Below are positions 35,574 to 44,636 of a DNA stretch of 64,000 nucleotides, in pieces (positions within the stretch are counted from its first letter, which is position 1; each line of letters opens with the position of its first letter). A program made the translations under genes and the position numbers. The notes under the pieces are model-generated. The model was given only the letters and a program-made list of their open reading frames with translations. It did not search any database and had not been told where the DNA came from. The stretch comes from Coraliomargarita algicola (GTDB taxonomy: Bacteria; Verrucomicrobiota; Verrucomicrobiia; Opitutales; Coraliomargaritaceae), in NCBI RefSeq assembly GCF_033878955.1, contig NZ_CP138858.1:682001-746000 (forward strand), read 5' to 3'.

Positions 35574-38500
35574 TTAAAAAGGTTGCTGATTTTCGTCCGC
35601 GCTCATCTCGGGACGCTTGCCGTCTTTGTTAAAACGCATAGAAAGGAGCGTAGAAACGCCCTTTTCCGGCATGGTGACGCCAAAGACTGTATCCGCGTTA
35701 GAGATGGTGCGTTTGTTGTGTGTGATAATCAAGAACTGAGATTTATCCGTGAAACCATGCAGCGTATCACAGAAACGACCAATGTTAGCATCATCCAGCG
35801 CGGCGTCAATCTCATCGAGCACACAGAACGGGCTGGGCTTTACCATGTAGATGGCAAACAGCAGCGCGACCGCAGCCATGGTGCGCTGCCCACCTGATAG
35901 GAGTGTCACACTCTTTAGACGCGTGCCCGGGGGACGGGCGATGATGTCGATGCCAGACTCCAAGGGGTCTTCGGAATCGACCAACAAGAGATCGGAATCT
36001 CCACCACCCGAAATTTTACCATATGTGAATGCGAAGTTTTTCTTAACCTGCTCGAATGTCTCACGGAAAAGAGCCTGCGAGGTATCGTTAATTTGGTCGA
36101 TGGTCTCGACCAGTTTGTTCTTCGAATTATTCAGGTCTTCACTTTGCCCCTGTAGGAAATCATGCCGCTCTTTCAAATCGGCATACTCACTAATCGCATC
36201 GAGGTTCACCGGCCCCATGTTGGAAATACGTCCCTTTAACTCGCCGACTTCTGCCTCGATAGTGGACCAATCAGTCTGGTCCATCTCGGCCAGCTCTTCT
36301 TCGCTAGGATCGCGGCGCTCTTGCTTCGGTTGCGCTGCAATCTTATCCGGGTCATCCATTTCGTCGAGATTGACACGCTTTTCAAACTCAACGTTACCCT
36401 CCCACAGTTCTGCTTTCCAATCGACTTGCGAGAGATCGACCTGATATTCATCCAAGGCAGTATTCTGAATAAAACCAAGCTGAGAACGCTCTTCGGCAAG
36501 ACGAATTTCTAGCTTGGTCAACTCTTTATCAAAGCTACGACTCTCATTGCGTCGCCCCGAAAGGCCTTCGTCGATTTCATTGATAATCGCATCAATGCCT
36601 TGTAACTGTTCGCGATCCTTATCCAGCTCATCGTTGGCGATCTCCAGAGTCTTGGCCAGCTCTTCACTCTTGTTGGCGTGGTGTTCGCTGGACTGCTTCA
36701 ACTGCGCGATCTGCTCGTTGATGGTATCGATCTCTTGATTACGACGCAAAATACGATGCTCCAAACTGGCAGTCTCACGCTGTACCTCGCTCAATGCGCG
36801 GTCGACCGACTCCAGTCGTTGCTTCTTCTCCGCGAGCTCGAGTCGCACATCGGAGAGCGCCTCACGCTTGGCATCTCGCTCTTGCCGGGCCTGATCGATG
36901 GCCACTTCCAAATCACTGCCTCCCTGGCGCTCGTCTTTGAGAGTTTGCTCCGCACCAGCAAGCTCCTCTTTGGCCGCTTCCAATTCAGCAATGGAATCAC
37001 CATGTTTCTCATCCAGACGGAAAAGTTCATCTTCGGCCTGGCTGCGCGTGCGTGCGTTGTGTTCGATCTTCTGCGTTTGATTGCGCTCTTCGGCCACCAA
37101 GCCAGACACCTCGCTCGCCAGATCGCCCAGTCGTTTGCGCTGCGCTTCCACAGTCGCCTCGGCCACATTACGACGTTCATCAAGCGTATCCGCCTGCTCA
37201 CGCAGCTCTTCGAGTGCTGCTCGCTCCGTCCCAATCTCTTGGCGCAGACTCCGAATTTCAGACTCCCGCTCCAACACACTGGAAGATTTTTTCCCCGTGG
37301 TGCGTCCACCGTGTATCAGCCCACGACAATCGACGATCTCGCCATCGCGGGTAGCCACCAATAGAAAATTGAAGTCAGGATGCGTCTTCCAATACTCAAC
37401 AAATGAATCCAGACGATCCGCAAAGTAGCACCCCGTCAGCAAACGATCGACCGCATTTTGCAGATTCGGATCACGCACGGTGACTACGGCTTGCGCCGCA
37501 ACCAAGCCCGCAGGTAATTCAACTGCCTTCGCTTCGGTGGCGGCAGGCAGATCAATCTGCAAGCAAGCCCGCCCCATAAAGTCAGCATCCAACTTACCGA
37601 TCACCGACAGTGCTTTGTTAGAATCCCCGACGTAAAGCGCATCCGCAGCAGAGCCGAGCAGTGTCTTCAATGCGGTCGTATATGTGCTATCAACTTTCAG
37701 CTCCTTGGAGATGATCGAGACACTGTTTTTAGAGACCACATCACTGAGCTTATCCCCCAGAATGGCCTTGGCTCCCTCGCCGAAGCCCTCGAACTTGGCT
37801 TGCAAGCTTTCGAGCACATTTAACTGGGCCGTCTTACGCGCAATGCCGCGGTCTTGCTCCTGAATACGCTCCTGCAGGCTGCGATACTGCGTTAATATTT
37901 CGCGTGAATCAGCACGGGCTTCCTCCACCGCTTGCTCGCAGCTGGCTTGCTCCGCACGACGCTTTTCGAGCAGACGCTGGATCTCAGCCAGTCCCTGTTC
38001 CAGCGCCACCACTTCTTCTTTCAAATTCATCGCACTCTCAGTGAGTGAGGCGTGCTTGACCTGGTATGTCTTAAGGTTGACTTCAAGCGTAGTGCAACGC
38101 GAGCGTGCACGATTGATACGATTCTCCGCAGTCAACAGGTCCTGCCGGCGCTTTTGTAGCTCCCCCTCCATCGCGCCGAGTTGCTCCTGAGCCACTGCCA
38201 ACTCTTGATTGCGCTCGCGAAAGATACGGTCGGAATCGTCGACCACTTCCAAGTGCATTTGCTTGTTTTCACTCTCGTCTTTGGCACGGGTAGCCAGCTC
38301 TGCCTTTTGCTTTTCCAGATCGGCAATCTCCTTCTGATACTCGGCAATACGCGCCACCATGTCCTTAGAACGAATGGTGGAAAACTCGGCCTGATTCTCG
38401 GCATTTTCTTTTTCAGAGCGCAGATTATACACCCGTTGCTGCAACTCTTCCATTTTCTGAGAGAGCCCCGCACGCTGCGCTTTCTTTTCCATCAAGATCG

Positions 38501-39299
38501 ACTCATCGCGCTCTAGCGAAGTGGTGTGCGCCTCGACCTTCTTACGTAGCTCGGTGGCACGTTCCGCCACCTGCGTGATCGACTGACTTAAGTCAGAATG
38601 CCGATATGCGCTGTTAGCGAGATCCAGATGCGTCAACCGATGCTTGATGCGTTGATAACGGAGCGCCTTACTGGCTTGGCGTTTGAGCGAACCGATCTGG
38701 CGCGCGACCTCCTCAATCACGTCCGTTACACGGGCGAGATTGGCATCCACCAGCGCCAGCTTACTCAGAGCCTCCTTGCGCTGCGCTTTATAGAGAGTGA
38801 TCCCTGCCGCTTCTTCGAAAATAGTACGTCGCTCGGCCGGATTGGTAGACAGGATCTGGTCGATCTGCCCCTGCAACATAAATGAATAAGACACACGCCC
38901 CACCCCGGTATTCGCAAACAGACGTTGAATATCCTTCAGGCGGGAGACCTTGCCATTGATATAATAATCACTGCCACCGTCGCGACTCACACGCCGTGAA
39001 ATAGCGACTTCATTGAACTGTGTGCCCAGCTCCGCCTCACAGTCGGTAAACGTCAATTTAACTTCGCAGGTCGGCAAGCCCTTGCGCTTATCCGTGCCCT
39101 CGAAAATCACGTCCTGCATCGAGGCACCACGCAAAGCCTTGGCACTTTGCTCTCCAAGCACCCAACGAATCGCGTCCACGATATTACTTTTACCACAACC
39201 ATTCGGGCCAACCACTGCGGTCACACCTTGGCGCAAGTCCAGGCGAGTGCGGTCGGCAAAACTCTTAAAGCCACTAATGACAATCTCTTTAAGATACAT
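35574..39299 (-). CDS. smc: Chromosome segregation protein SMC
   Basis: Structural maintenance of chromosomes ATPase, 1241 aa, slightly longer than the usual 1150-1200. Walker A is GPNGCGKSNIVDAIRWVLGE beginning at residue 31. Two long coiled coils flank a hinge at about 500-690 (includes LESLQAKFEGFGEGAKAILG). The C-terminal head carries the signature LLSGGQRTMAAVALLFAIYM and Walker B FCVLDEIDAALDD. It forms rings that compact and align newly replicated chromosome arms, usually with ScpA and ScpB, whose genes are not here. It begins 115 bp after the YggS gene and runs directly into the histidine kinase gene. A long antisense open frame over the coil is a shadow. Confidence 0.96.
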   Translation of the reverse strand: MYLKEIVISGFKSFADRTRLDLRQGVTAVVGPNGCGKSNIVDAIRWVLGEQSAKALRGASMQDVIFEGTDKRKGLPTCEVKLTFTDCEAELGTQFNEVAISRRVSRDGGSDYYINGKVSRLKDIQRLFANTGVGRVSYSFMLQGQIDQILSTNPAERRTIFEEAAGITLYKAQRKEALSKLALVDANLARVTDVIEEVARQIGSLKRQASKALRYQRIKHRLTHLDLANSAYRHSDLSQSITQVAERATELRKKVEAHTTSLERDESILMEKKAQRAGLSQKMEELQQRVYNLRSEKENAENQAEFSTIRSKDMVARIAEYQKEIADLEKQKAELATRAKDESENKQMHLEVVDDSDRIFRERNQELAVAQEQLGAMEGELQKRRQDLLTAENRINRARSRCTTLEVNLKTYQVKHASLTESAMNLKEEVVALEQGLAEIQRLLEKRRAEQASCEQAVEEARADSREILTQYRSLQERIQEQDRGIARKTAQLNVLESLQAKFEGFGEGAKAILGDKLSDVVSKNSVSIISKELKVDSTYTTALKTLLGSAADALYVGDSNKALSVIGKLDADFMGRACLQIDLPAATEAKAVELPAGLVAAQAVVTVRDPNLQNAVDRLLTGCYFADRLDSFVEYWKTHPDFNFLLVATRDGEIVDCRGLIHGGRTTGKKSSSVLERESEIRSLRQEIGTERAALEELREQADTLDERRNVAEATVEAQRKRLGDLASEVSGLVAEERNQTQKIEHNARTRSQAEDELFRLDEKHGDSIAELEAAKEELAGAEQTLKDERQGGSDLEVAIDQARQERDAKREALSDVRLELAEKKQRLESVDRALSEVQRETASLEHRILRRNQEIDTINEQIAQLKQSSEHHANKSEELAKTLEIANDELDKDREQLQGIDAIINEIDEGLSGRRNESRSFDKELTKLEIRLAEERSQLGFIQNTALDEYQVDLSQVDWKAELWEGNVEFEKRVNLDEMDDPDKIAAQPKQERRDPSEEELAEMDQTDWSTIEAEVGELKGRISNMGPVNLDAISEYADLKERHDFLQGQSEDLNNSKNKLVETIDQINDTSQALFRETFEQVKKNFAFTYGKISGGGDSDLLLVDSEDPLESGIDIIARPPGTRLKSVTLLSGGQRTMAAVALLFAIYMVKPSPFCVLDEIDAALDDANIGRFCDTLHGFTDKSQFLIITHNKRTISNADTVFGVTMPEKGVSTLLSMRFNKDGKRPEMSADENQQPF

Positions 39300-39414
39300 A
39301 TTCTATTTTTGGATGCGGTTGCGGGGGGAGAAAAGCCGTTAACAACAAAGTGCCAAAGATCGCCCCGCAACTCTAAAAGCCTGTCTATGCATGCTTTACT
39401 GCATGACACAGAAA

Positions 39415-40110
39415 TCAATATTCGCGCTCACCATAGAGTGCGGTGCCCACTCGGATCTGCGTCGAACCAGCTGCAATCGCGACTTCGAGGTCGCCCGTCA
39501 TCCCCATCGAGAGCTCCGGCAGCGCCACATCAAAGCGCTCAGACAATGCATCCCGTAGCATGCGCAAGCGTTCAAAAGCGACACGCGCCACCTCAAGATC
39601 CTCACTCAGCGGCGCAATCGTCATCAGACCGTCCACTCGCAAATGCTCCAAGCCCAATGCCACTTCTAACACCGAGTCAGCCTCAGCCACCTTAAAGCCG
39701 TGCTTATTAGGGTCTTCCCCGGTATTACACTGCAACATGATCGCCAGCGACTTCCCCTGCTCTTCCGCAAAACGATCCAAACGGCGCAACAGCTTCAGCG
39801 AATCCACCGACTGGATTCGATCAAAAATAGCCACCGCATTTTGAGCTTTATTACTCTGCAAATGACCAATTAGCTCCCATTGGACCCGCGCCTCGCATGA
39901 GCCGCGCTTATCCGCTGCTTCTTGCACTCGATTCTCACCCACAGCACACATACCACTGCGCACCGCATACTCAACCGCAGCAAGCGGGTGATTCTTCGTT
40001 ACAGGCAAGAGAGTAACGGAATCTAAAGGGCGACCACTACACTCACATGCACGCACGATTCGAGCTCGCACTGCCGATAAGTTTTTCTCAAAACTGGAGT
40101 AATCAATCAT
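39415..40110 (-). CDS. YggS-family PLP-binding homeostasis protein
   Basis: A 231-aa member of the YggS/PROSC (PLPBP) family, a fold-type III barrel that binds pyridoxal phosphate without known catalysis and keeps PLP and amino acid pools balanced. The PLP lysine should be Lys39 in LLPVTKNHPLAAVEYAV. Other family segments are GENRVQEAADKRG, WELIGHLQSNKAQNAV, QSVDSLKLLRRLD, MLQCNTGEDPNKHGF, GLMTIAPLSED, LSMGMTGDLEVAIAAGSTQI and VRVGTALYGER-like RVGTALYG at the end. In many bacteria it stands near division genes; here it precedes smc. It is divergent from the LysR gene with a 95-bp gap. Confidence 0.94.
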   Translation of the reverse strand: MIDYSSFEKNLSAVRARIVRACECSGRPLDSVTLLPVTKNHPLAAVEYAVRSGMCAVGENRVQEAADKRGSCEARVQWELIGHLQSNKAQNAVAIFDRIQSVDSLKLLRRLDRFAEEQGKSLAIMLQCNTGEDPNKHGFKVAEADSVLEVALGLEHLRVDGLMTIAPLSEDLEVARVAFERLRMLRDALSERFDVALPELSMGMTGDLEVAIAAGSTQIRVGTALYGEREY

Positions 40111-40204
40111 TAGTAAATCAGAAAACTTGTTAATAAAAATAGACTCATTAGTATTGCTTAATTTATTGTTGCATTCCGATAAGTCCTAATTATACAACTA
40201 TCTC

Positions 40205-41119
40205 ATGCACGTCGAAAATTTCAAAATATTCTCAGATTTAGTTGAGAGCGAGAGCTTTTCTCGCGCCGCCAAACTCAATGGTATCACCCAATCCGCGGTG
40301 AGCCAGCAATTGCGGGCGATGGAAAAACATTTCAGCATACTAATCGTCGATCGTAGTCAAAAGCAATTCCGACTGACACGCGAGGGGCAAAAACTTTACG
40401 AGTCCGCCAAGGAAATTCTCTATCTCTACGACAAGCTCAACAGCGAACTCCAAGAGATGAAGAAAGTCATTAGTGGCACCATTCACATTTCGACAGTTTA
40501 TAGTATCGGCCTGCACGAGCTGCCTCCGTATGTGAAAGCATTTCTATCCAAATACCCGGAAGTCAATATCCGGGTGGAATACCGCCGCGCCAACAACGTT
40601 TACGAGGACATCCTCACCAACTCCATCGACCTCGGTCTGGTTGCCTATCCCCAAAAACATAAGCAGCTGGAAGTACTTCCCTTCCACGACGATATTTTAG
40701 TGCTCGTCGTCAGCCCGGATCACCCCTTGGCGAGCAAGAAGAACGTAACACTTGAAGAAATCGCTGAGCAAAAATTCATTGGCTTTGAGCCCGACATCCC
40801 CACCCGCAAGGCGACCGACCAGATCTTTCGCGAGGCCAACCTCGAGATGGAGCCCGTCATGGAGTTTGACAACGTCGAAACCGTCAAACGCGCTGTCGAG
40901 ATCAATGCAGGTATCGCCATCCTTCCGCAGACCACAGTCAGCCGCGAAGAAGCACAAGGCCTGCTCAAGGTAATCAAATTCAAAAATAAGGTCTATAAAC
41001 GCCCACTGGCACTGATCCACCGCAAGGGCCGCGTCCTGACTCCAGCGATGAAGAAGTTGATCGATCTACTCACATCGAAAGATCTGAATAGTCTGGAAAA
41101 CGACACCGAAGAGGTTTAA
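40205..41119 (+). CDS. LysR-family transcriptional regulator
   Basis: A 304-aa regulator with an N-terminal winged helix-turn-helix (FKIFSDLVESESFSRAAKLN, then ITQSAVSQQLRAMEKHF) over about 1-60 and a periplasmic-binding-type effector domain over about 90-295 (GTIHISTVYSIGLHELPPYV; EVNIRVEYRRANNVYEDI; EINAGIAILPQTTV). The form is close to regulators of the CysB/CbbR kind, but the effector cannot be told. It is divergent from the YggS gene, with 95 bp between them, which is AT-rich and could hold its own operator. The next plus-strand gene is far away, so the target is not obvious from position. Confidence 0.93.
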   Translation: MHVENFKIFSDLVESESFSRAAKLNGITQSAVSQQLRAMEKHFSILIVDRSQKQFRLTREGQKLYESAKEILYLYDKLNSELQEMKKVISGTIHISTVYSIGLHELPPYVKAFLSKYPEVNIRVEYRRANNVYEDILTNSIDLGLVAYPQKHKQLEVLPFHDDILVLVVSPDHPLASKKNVTLEEIAEQKFIGFEPDIPTRKATDQIFREANLEMEPVMEFDNVETVKRAVEINAGIAILPQTTVSREEAQGLLKVIKFKNKVYKRPLALIHRKGRVLTPAMKKLIDLLTSKDLNSLENDTEEV

Positions 41120-41152
41120 GCAGACACGGCAGACCGCGCAACAGCTCGGGCT

Positions 41153-42004
41153 TCAGCGATGGAGACGCAACACCGAGTTTCGCACTCTGTGCCCCATACG
41201 CTTAAAGGGACTCCACAAGCGCCCGTGAAGCGAAACAGGCACGCGCTCCATCCCGGGAAACCCGAGCGTATCGGGCTGCTGCGTGGGGCGCTCCTCTAAG
41301 CTCGGCCAATAAGCGGTGCGAAACAGCCAATCCCACACGCTCAAGGAAATGCCAAAATTCACCCCCTGCCGACGTGCCTCCGGCAAATCATGCATGTGAT
41401 GCCATATATGCATACGCGAGGAATTGAGCAAATAGCGCAAAGGCCCCCAGCTCAGATCAAGATTACTATGGTTCAAGTGCCCGATCAGCGTATTGAGCAC
41501 CGCAATAATCAAAAGCACCGTGGGATCGACCCCCAAGACCACCAAGGGAAAGTAAGTGATCGATTGGTAGACCACGATTTCCATCCAGTGAAAGCGGAAA
41601 TTCCCGATCCAATCCATTTCCGTAATACTATGATGAATCTTGTGAAACTCCCATAGCGCCGGCACGCGGTGCAGCAGGTTGTGCACGCACCAGTCCAGCC
41701 AGTCTTTCAGCACAAAATAAAAAAGCCCCTGCGCCCAAAGAGGCCAGGCAGCCAACAGGTTCCAAGCCTGCGCCGACTCCATGGCCGGCAACCACCAGCG
41801 AGTCAACCACACGCTGACATAGGCGAACAGGATTGAGAAATAATGCCCATTGAAAAACAACCAAAACAAATCTTGAAAGAACTCGGCTCGCAAAAAGCGC
41901 TGTCCCTGCCGCCAGGGCCGCATGCGCTCCGCCAAGGCACAAAACAGTGAGACGACCATCAGCCAGAAAAAATAGCTGCGCGTATTCCAAATAACGTCCC
42001 ACAT
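41153..42004 (-). CDS. Fatty acid hydroxylase/sterol desaturase family membrane protein
   Basis: A 283-aa inner-membrane di-iron enzyme candidate. Four or so hydrophobic segments (around 10-25, 50-70, 85-100, 145-175) carry the histidine clusters of the family: H108NLLH112, H121KIHH125, H176-H179 (GHLNHS) and H199IWHH203. These bind two irons and use O2 to hydroxylate or desaturate a lipid. The product could be a hydroxylated fatty acid, carotenoid or hopanoid; nothing in the sequence decides. It starts 42 bp after the lipoprotein gene on the same strand. It faces the LysR gene tail to tail with 33 bp between. Confidence 0.9.
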   Translation of the reverse strand: MWDVIWNTRSYFFWLMVVSLFCALAERMRPWRQGQRFLRAEFFQDLFWLFFNGHYFSILFAYVSVWLTRWWLPAMESAQAWNLLAAWPLWAQGLFYFVLKDWLDWCVHNLLHRVPALWEFHKIHHSITEMDWIGNFRFHWMEIVVYQSITYFPLVVLGVDPTVLLIIAVLNTLIGHLNHSNLDLSWGPLRYLLNSSRMHIWHHMHDLPEARRQGVNFGISLSVWDWLFRTAYWPSLEERPTQQPDTLGFPGMERVPVSLHGRLWSPFKRMGHRVRNSVLRLHR

Positions 42005-42046
42005 CAGCTGTAATAATGAATAAAAATGCGCCTCAGGCTGGAGCCA

Positions 42047-42862
42047 TTACTCAAGAATCAGCTCGGGACTGGGAATCCCAAGGTCAAAGCTCGCACGGGG
42101 CACAAATTTCACACCACTCACTTCAGTGAAACGCATTTGCTCACCAATTTGCCCATCCTGCATCGCAAAAGTGCGATGCCCGGATGCCAGCAGCACACCA
42201 TCAACATCAACTAAATTATCCAAACTTAGAAACTTTTCAGGCCCCGGACCATTAGGTGCCACCAAAGGATTCGTCACAATGTAATACCCTCCCCGTGTAA
42301 GTTTGGTCTCCGGATCGATTAAGAGCACATAATAATCGTCCGGTGAATCGCCCGCGTCCTGCGTGTAGGTAATTTTGACCTGAGCATAGTCCTGGCCCTC
42401 AAAGGCTATGCTTTCAGGAAGTCGCTCAAAGATCGCATTCTCATCATTGAAGACAAAAGGAATACCGATGAAGTAGTAAGGCGTCAGCGACCAAAACTGC
42501 ACTGGCGGCGCAAACTGACTGCCCTTAGGAGCGATCCAGTATTGGCCTTCATACATGCCGAAACGAATATCCTTCCCCGGCACCTCGTGCATCACATTTA
42601 AATTCGTAGGATCCACAGTTTGCACCGTATCTACAATCGCCTGCGGGCCCTTATCGCTCATATGGTACGTCCAACGAAATTGCAGTAAACCATTATTATA
42701 CCAGCGTTCCGTGCCACCATGCGCCTGGATCGAGTCCATCACCAACTCACGCCCCGGATTTCCTGCGGCCACGTGGCTAGACGCCTTGTCCTTAGTTTCA
42801 TTGCAGCCCAACAGCCAAAGGCTGCACAAGGCGGTTGTCGTCAGTGTTAAAAGCTTTTTCAT
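42047..42862 (-). CDS. Lipoprotein of the DUF6503/LolA-like kind
   Basis: A 271-aa exported protein with a lipoprotein signal (MKKLLTLTTTALCSLWLLGC, lipobox LLGC). The mature part opens with a segment common in DUF6503-type proteins (SIQAHGGTERWYNNGLLQFR), followed by beta strands such as FRWTYHMSDKGPQ, DIRFGMYEGQYWIAPKGS and YYVLLIDPETKLTRGGYYIV. It ends with VSGVKFVPRASFDLG. The fold is probably a half-barrel that holds a lipid, like LolA/LolB or VioE. The downstream fatty-acid-hydroxylase gene suggests a shared lipid role. I am fairly sure of the cell location and less sure of the family. Confidence 0.65.
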   Translation of the reverse strand: MKKLLTLTTTALCSLWLLGCNETKDKASSHVAAGNPGRELVMDSIQAHGGTERWYNNGLLQFRWTYHMSDKGPQAIVDTVQTVDPTNLNVMHEVPGKDIRFGMYEGQYWIAPKGSQFAPPVQFWSLTPYYFIGIPFVFNDENAIFERLPESIAFEGQDYAQVKITYTQDAGDSPDDYYVLLIDPETKLTRGGYYIVTNPLVAPNGPGPEKFLSLDNLVDVDGVLLASGHRTFAMQDGQIGEQMRFTEVSGVKFVPRASFDLGIPSPELILE

Positions 42863-42995
42863 AATAGATCAGTGCTCCCTTAGACGTTTCAACAAGCCAT
42901 CTATTCCCAGAATATTCAAAGTCTCCCAAAGAGTTCAAGCACATGGACCTGACGTTGCCAGATGCAGCCTCCAACGCAGCCCGTGCCCTTGGAGC

Positions 42996-44207
42996 TCATC
43001 TCATTTGTAACCTACGCCAGCGCTCGCTGAGCAGTTCGAAATAGGCCTGCTGGCTCGCTTTCGAGAGACCACTGCCAAGAATTCGTGGCTCCCATGGCAC
43101 CGCCTCGAGTTGATGCAGCACGCGGTCTATCATTCGTAGATTCAGCCCGCAAACTTCCTTCCCCAAATACTCCAACAAGCTGTCGCGATCCCAGCCTGCG
43201 CGCCGCCCAGCTAGCGATAAGGCGCTCTCGCTAGCGTCCTTTCGGGTAATCGCGTGATTCATCATGCCATAAGCAGGTGATAACTCGATGAGGTTCCCAT
43301 TCTGTAAAAGTGCCCATTTCTTTAAGTGGAGGCCGCGATTCCCCGACAGCCAGCCAAACAACACACGATGGAAGAAGCGCATCAACTGAATCTTAGGATT
43401 TGTGCAGTATTGGCGTATCAATTCAGCAATCGCCTCCAGCGAACCCTCATATTTAGCCGTGCGAGCTTTCCCCAGCAGTTGGCAGGCAGATTCCACTCGT
43501 AAACGCTGACTATTAGAGGCGCCCGTGCGGTCGAAACGCTCGGCCCACAGAACGGCCCGTCCATCCGTCGTCCGCAGCCGCCCCACCGAAGCCACCGCCA
43601 GCCCCGCGTCCTGCGCCAATTGAGTGGTCAACAGCTGATTTTCTACCTGCCCGACAGTGTCCGGAGACTCCGGTGTCAGTCGATAGCTACCATTAAGCTT
43701 CACCAGCTTAAACGCCGATTGCTTGCGCGAATACACCGCACTCGCACTGGCTCCAGAACTCGCCAGTGAATGGGGGAAACCCGCCGCCGAATTAAACTCA
43801 GCCAGTTCACTCTCGCGGTATGGCAAGGCGTCTAATTCAGGCTGTATCCGTGCCCGGTTCAAGGATTTGAGGCCCTCAGCGGTACGCCCCAAGGGCAGCG
43901 ACTCAGAGCCACTCGGCAAGACTGAAATCAGCCCTGGCACATCCGCCCCCACCGCAGCCAGCAGCCCCCATTCACTCGAATCCGTAACGGGCGCAGCACG
44001 CCATTGCTCCAGCTGCATACCTTCAGGTAGTAAGCAACTCAACTCGGGCGGCAAGGTCTCCCAAGAAAGCCCCTCACACGCCACCGGCCAATTCAGGAAT
44101 ACTGGAGCCCCCTGGTAGCCATCCGCATAAAAAAAACGGATGCCGACTGCATCACGCTGCAACTCTCCCGCATAGACCTGCCCGACAAATAATCGCAAAC
44201 TATCCAT
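42996..44207 (-). CDS. hipA: HipA-like protein, apparently catalytically dead kinase
   Basis: A 403-aa HipA homologue. The N-terminal subdomain is recognisable (VGQVYAGELQRDAVGIRFFY), as are the regions around VENQLLTTQLAQDAGLAVAS (Glu189 kept) and ESACQLLGKARTAKYEG. However, the catalytic loop, normally N-x-D-x-H-x-K-N, reads N290 R G L H L K K297: Gly replaces the catalytic Asp and Lys the Mg2+-binding Asn. The DFG-like segment LSPAYD reads LSPAYG (Gly314), losing the second metal ligand. The Ser-loop also looks altered. Active HipA phosphorylates glutamyl-tRNA synthetase and causes dormancy; this one should not. It overlaps its HTH partner by 8 nt, the usual HipBA arrangement. It may be a pseudokinase with a regulatory role or a decaying toxin. 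Confidence 0.85.
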   Translation of the reverse strand: MDSLRLFVGQVYAGELQRDAVGIRFFYADGYQGAPVFLNWPVACEGLSWETLPPELSCLLPEGMQLEQWRAAPVTDSSEWGLLAAVGADVPGLISVLPSGSESLPLGRTAEGLKSLNRARIQPELDALPYRESELAEFNSAAGFPHSLASSGASASAVYSRKQSAFKLVKLNGSYRLTPESPDTVGQVENQLLTTQLAQDAGLAVASVGRLRTTDGRAVLWAERFDRTGASNSQRLRVESACQLLGKARTAKYEGSLEAIAELIRQYCTNPKIQLMRFFHRVLFGWLSGNRGLHLKKWALLQNGNLIELSPAYGMMNHAITRKDASESALSLAGRRAGWDRDSLLEYLGKEVCGLNLRMIDRVLHQLEAVPWEPRILGSGLSKASQQAYFELLSERWRRLQMR

Positions 44208-44427
44208 TCAGCTGCACCTCGACGCCTAAGGGACTTTTTGCCTGCAACTGAATCCTCAGGGCATCCAAAACCGCCACCAGATTACGCAAGCTGAAATCGT
44301 CGCGACCTGATTCTATTTTATAAATCACAGATGCGCTCACACCGCACAAATCCTGCAATTCGAGCTGCGTCAAACCCTGCGCCTTACGCGCCGCCGACAC
44401 CATCTTTCCAAAATTAGTATTTTTCAT
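44200..44427 (-). CDS. hipB: HipB-like Xre-family antitoxin/regulator
   Basis: A 75-aa protein with a single Xre-type helix-turn-helix (MVSAARKAQGLTQLELQDLC, then GVSASVIYKIESGRDDFSLR) of the y4mF/HipB subtype. I take ATG 44427 because the upstream ATG at 44448 would add seven hydrophobic residues that the family lacks. It should bind DNA as a dimer upstream of its own operon and bind HipA. It overlaps hipA by 8 nt, consistent with translational coupling. The C-terminus is short and hydrophobic (SPLGVEVQLNG), as in other HipB proteins of this subtype. It remains intact although HipA appears inactive. Confidence 0.88.
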   Translation of the reverse strand: MKNTNFGKMVSAARKAQGLTQLELQDLCGVSASVIYKIESGRDDFSLRNLVAVLDALRIQLQAKSPLGVEVQLNG

Positions 44428-44462
44428 TGTTATAAAAAGGATTATCACCGATCCATCGATTC

Positions 44463-44481
44463 ATCATGCAAGCAAGATGAT
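44463..44481. promoter_or_regulatory. Possible HipB operator ATCAT-N9-ATGAT
   Basis: A 5-bp inverted repeat, ATCAT (44463-44467) and ATGAT (44477-44481) with a 9-nt spacer, lies 36 bp upstream of hipB. HipB-type regulators bind short palindromes before their operon, but no sequence match to a known operator is claimed. The rest of the 209-bp gap is AT-rich. Confidence 0.25.
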
Positions 44482-44636
44482 TAGATACTAATTATTCATT
44501 TTAAAAGAACAGATTTTTAATATCTCAACCCAGCGAAGATGCAATTAAGTGATAAAAATCCTACAACCATTTCAATTAAACCGATTATTGTTAATCTAAG
44601 AGGGCATTCAACTTAAATAAAGCCTCTCAAAACCCC

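Noticed and set aside
36678..37364. 228-codon open frame on the plus strand inside smc
   Set aside because: It lies antisense to the smc coiled coil, whose coding frame is unambiguous, and its translation shows no domain.
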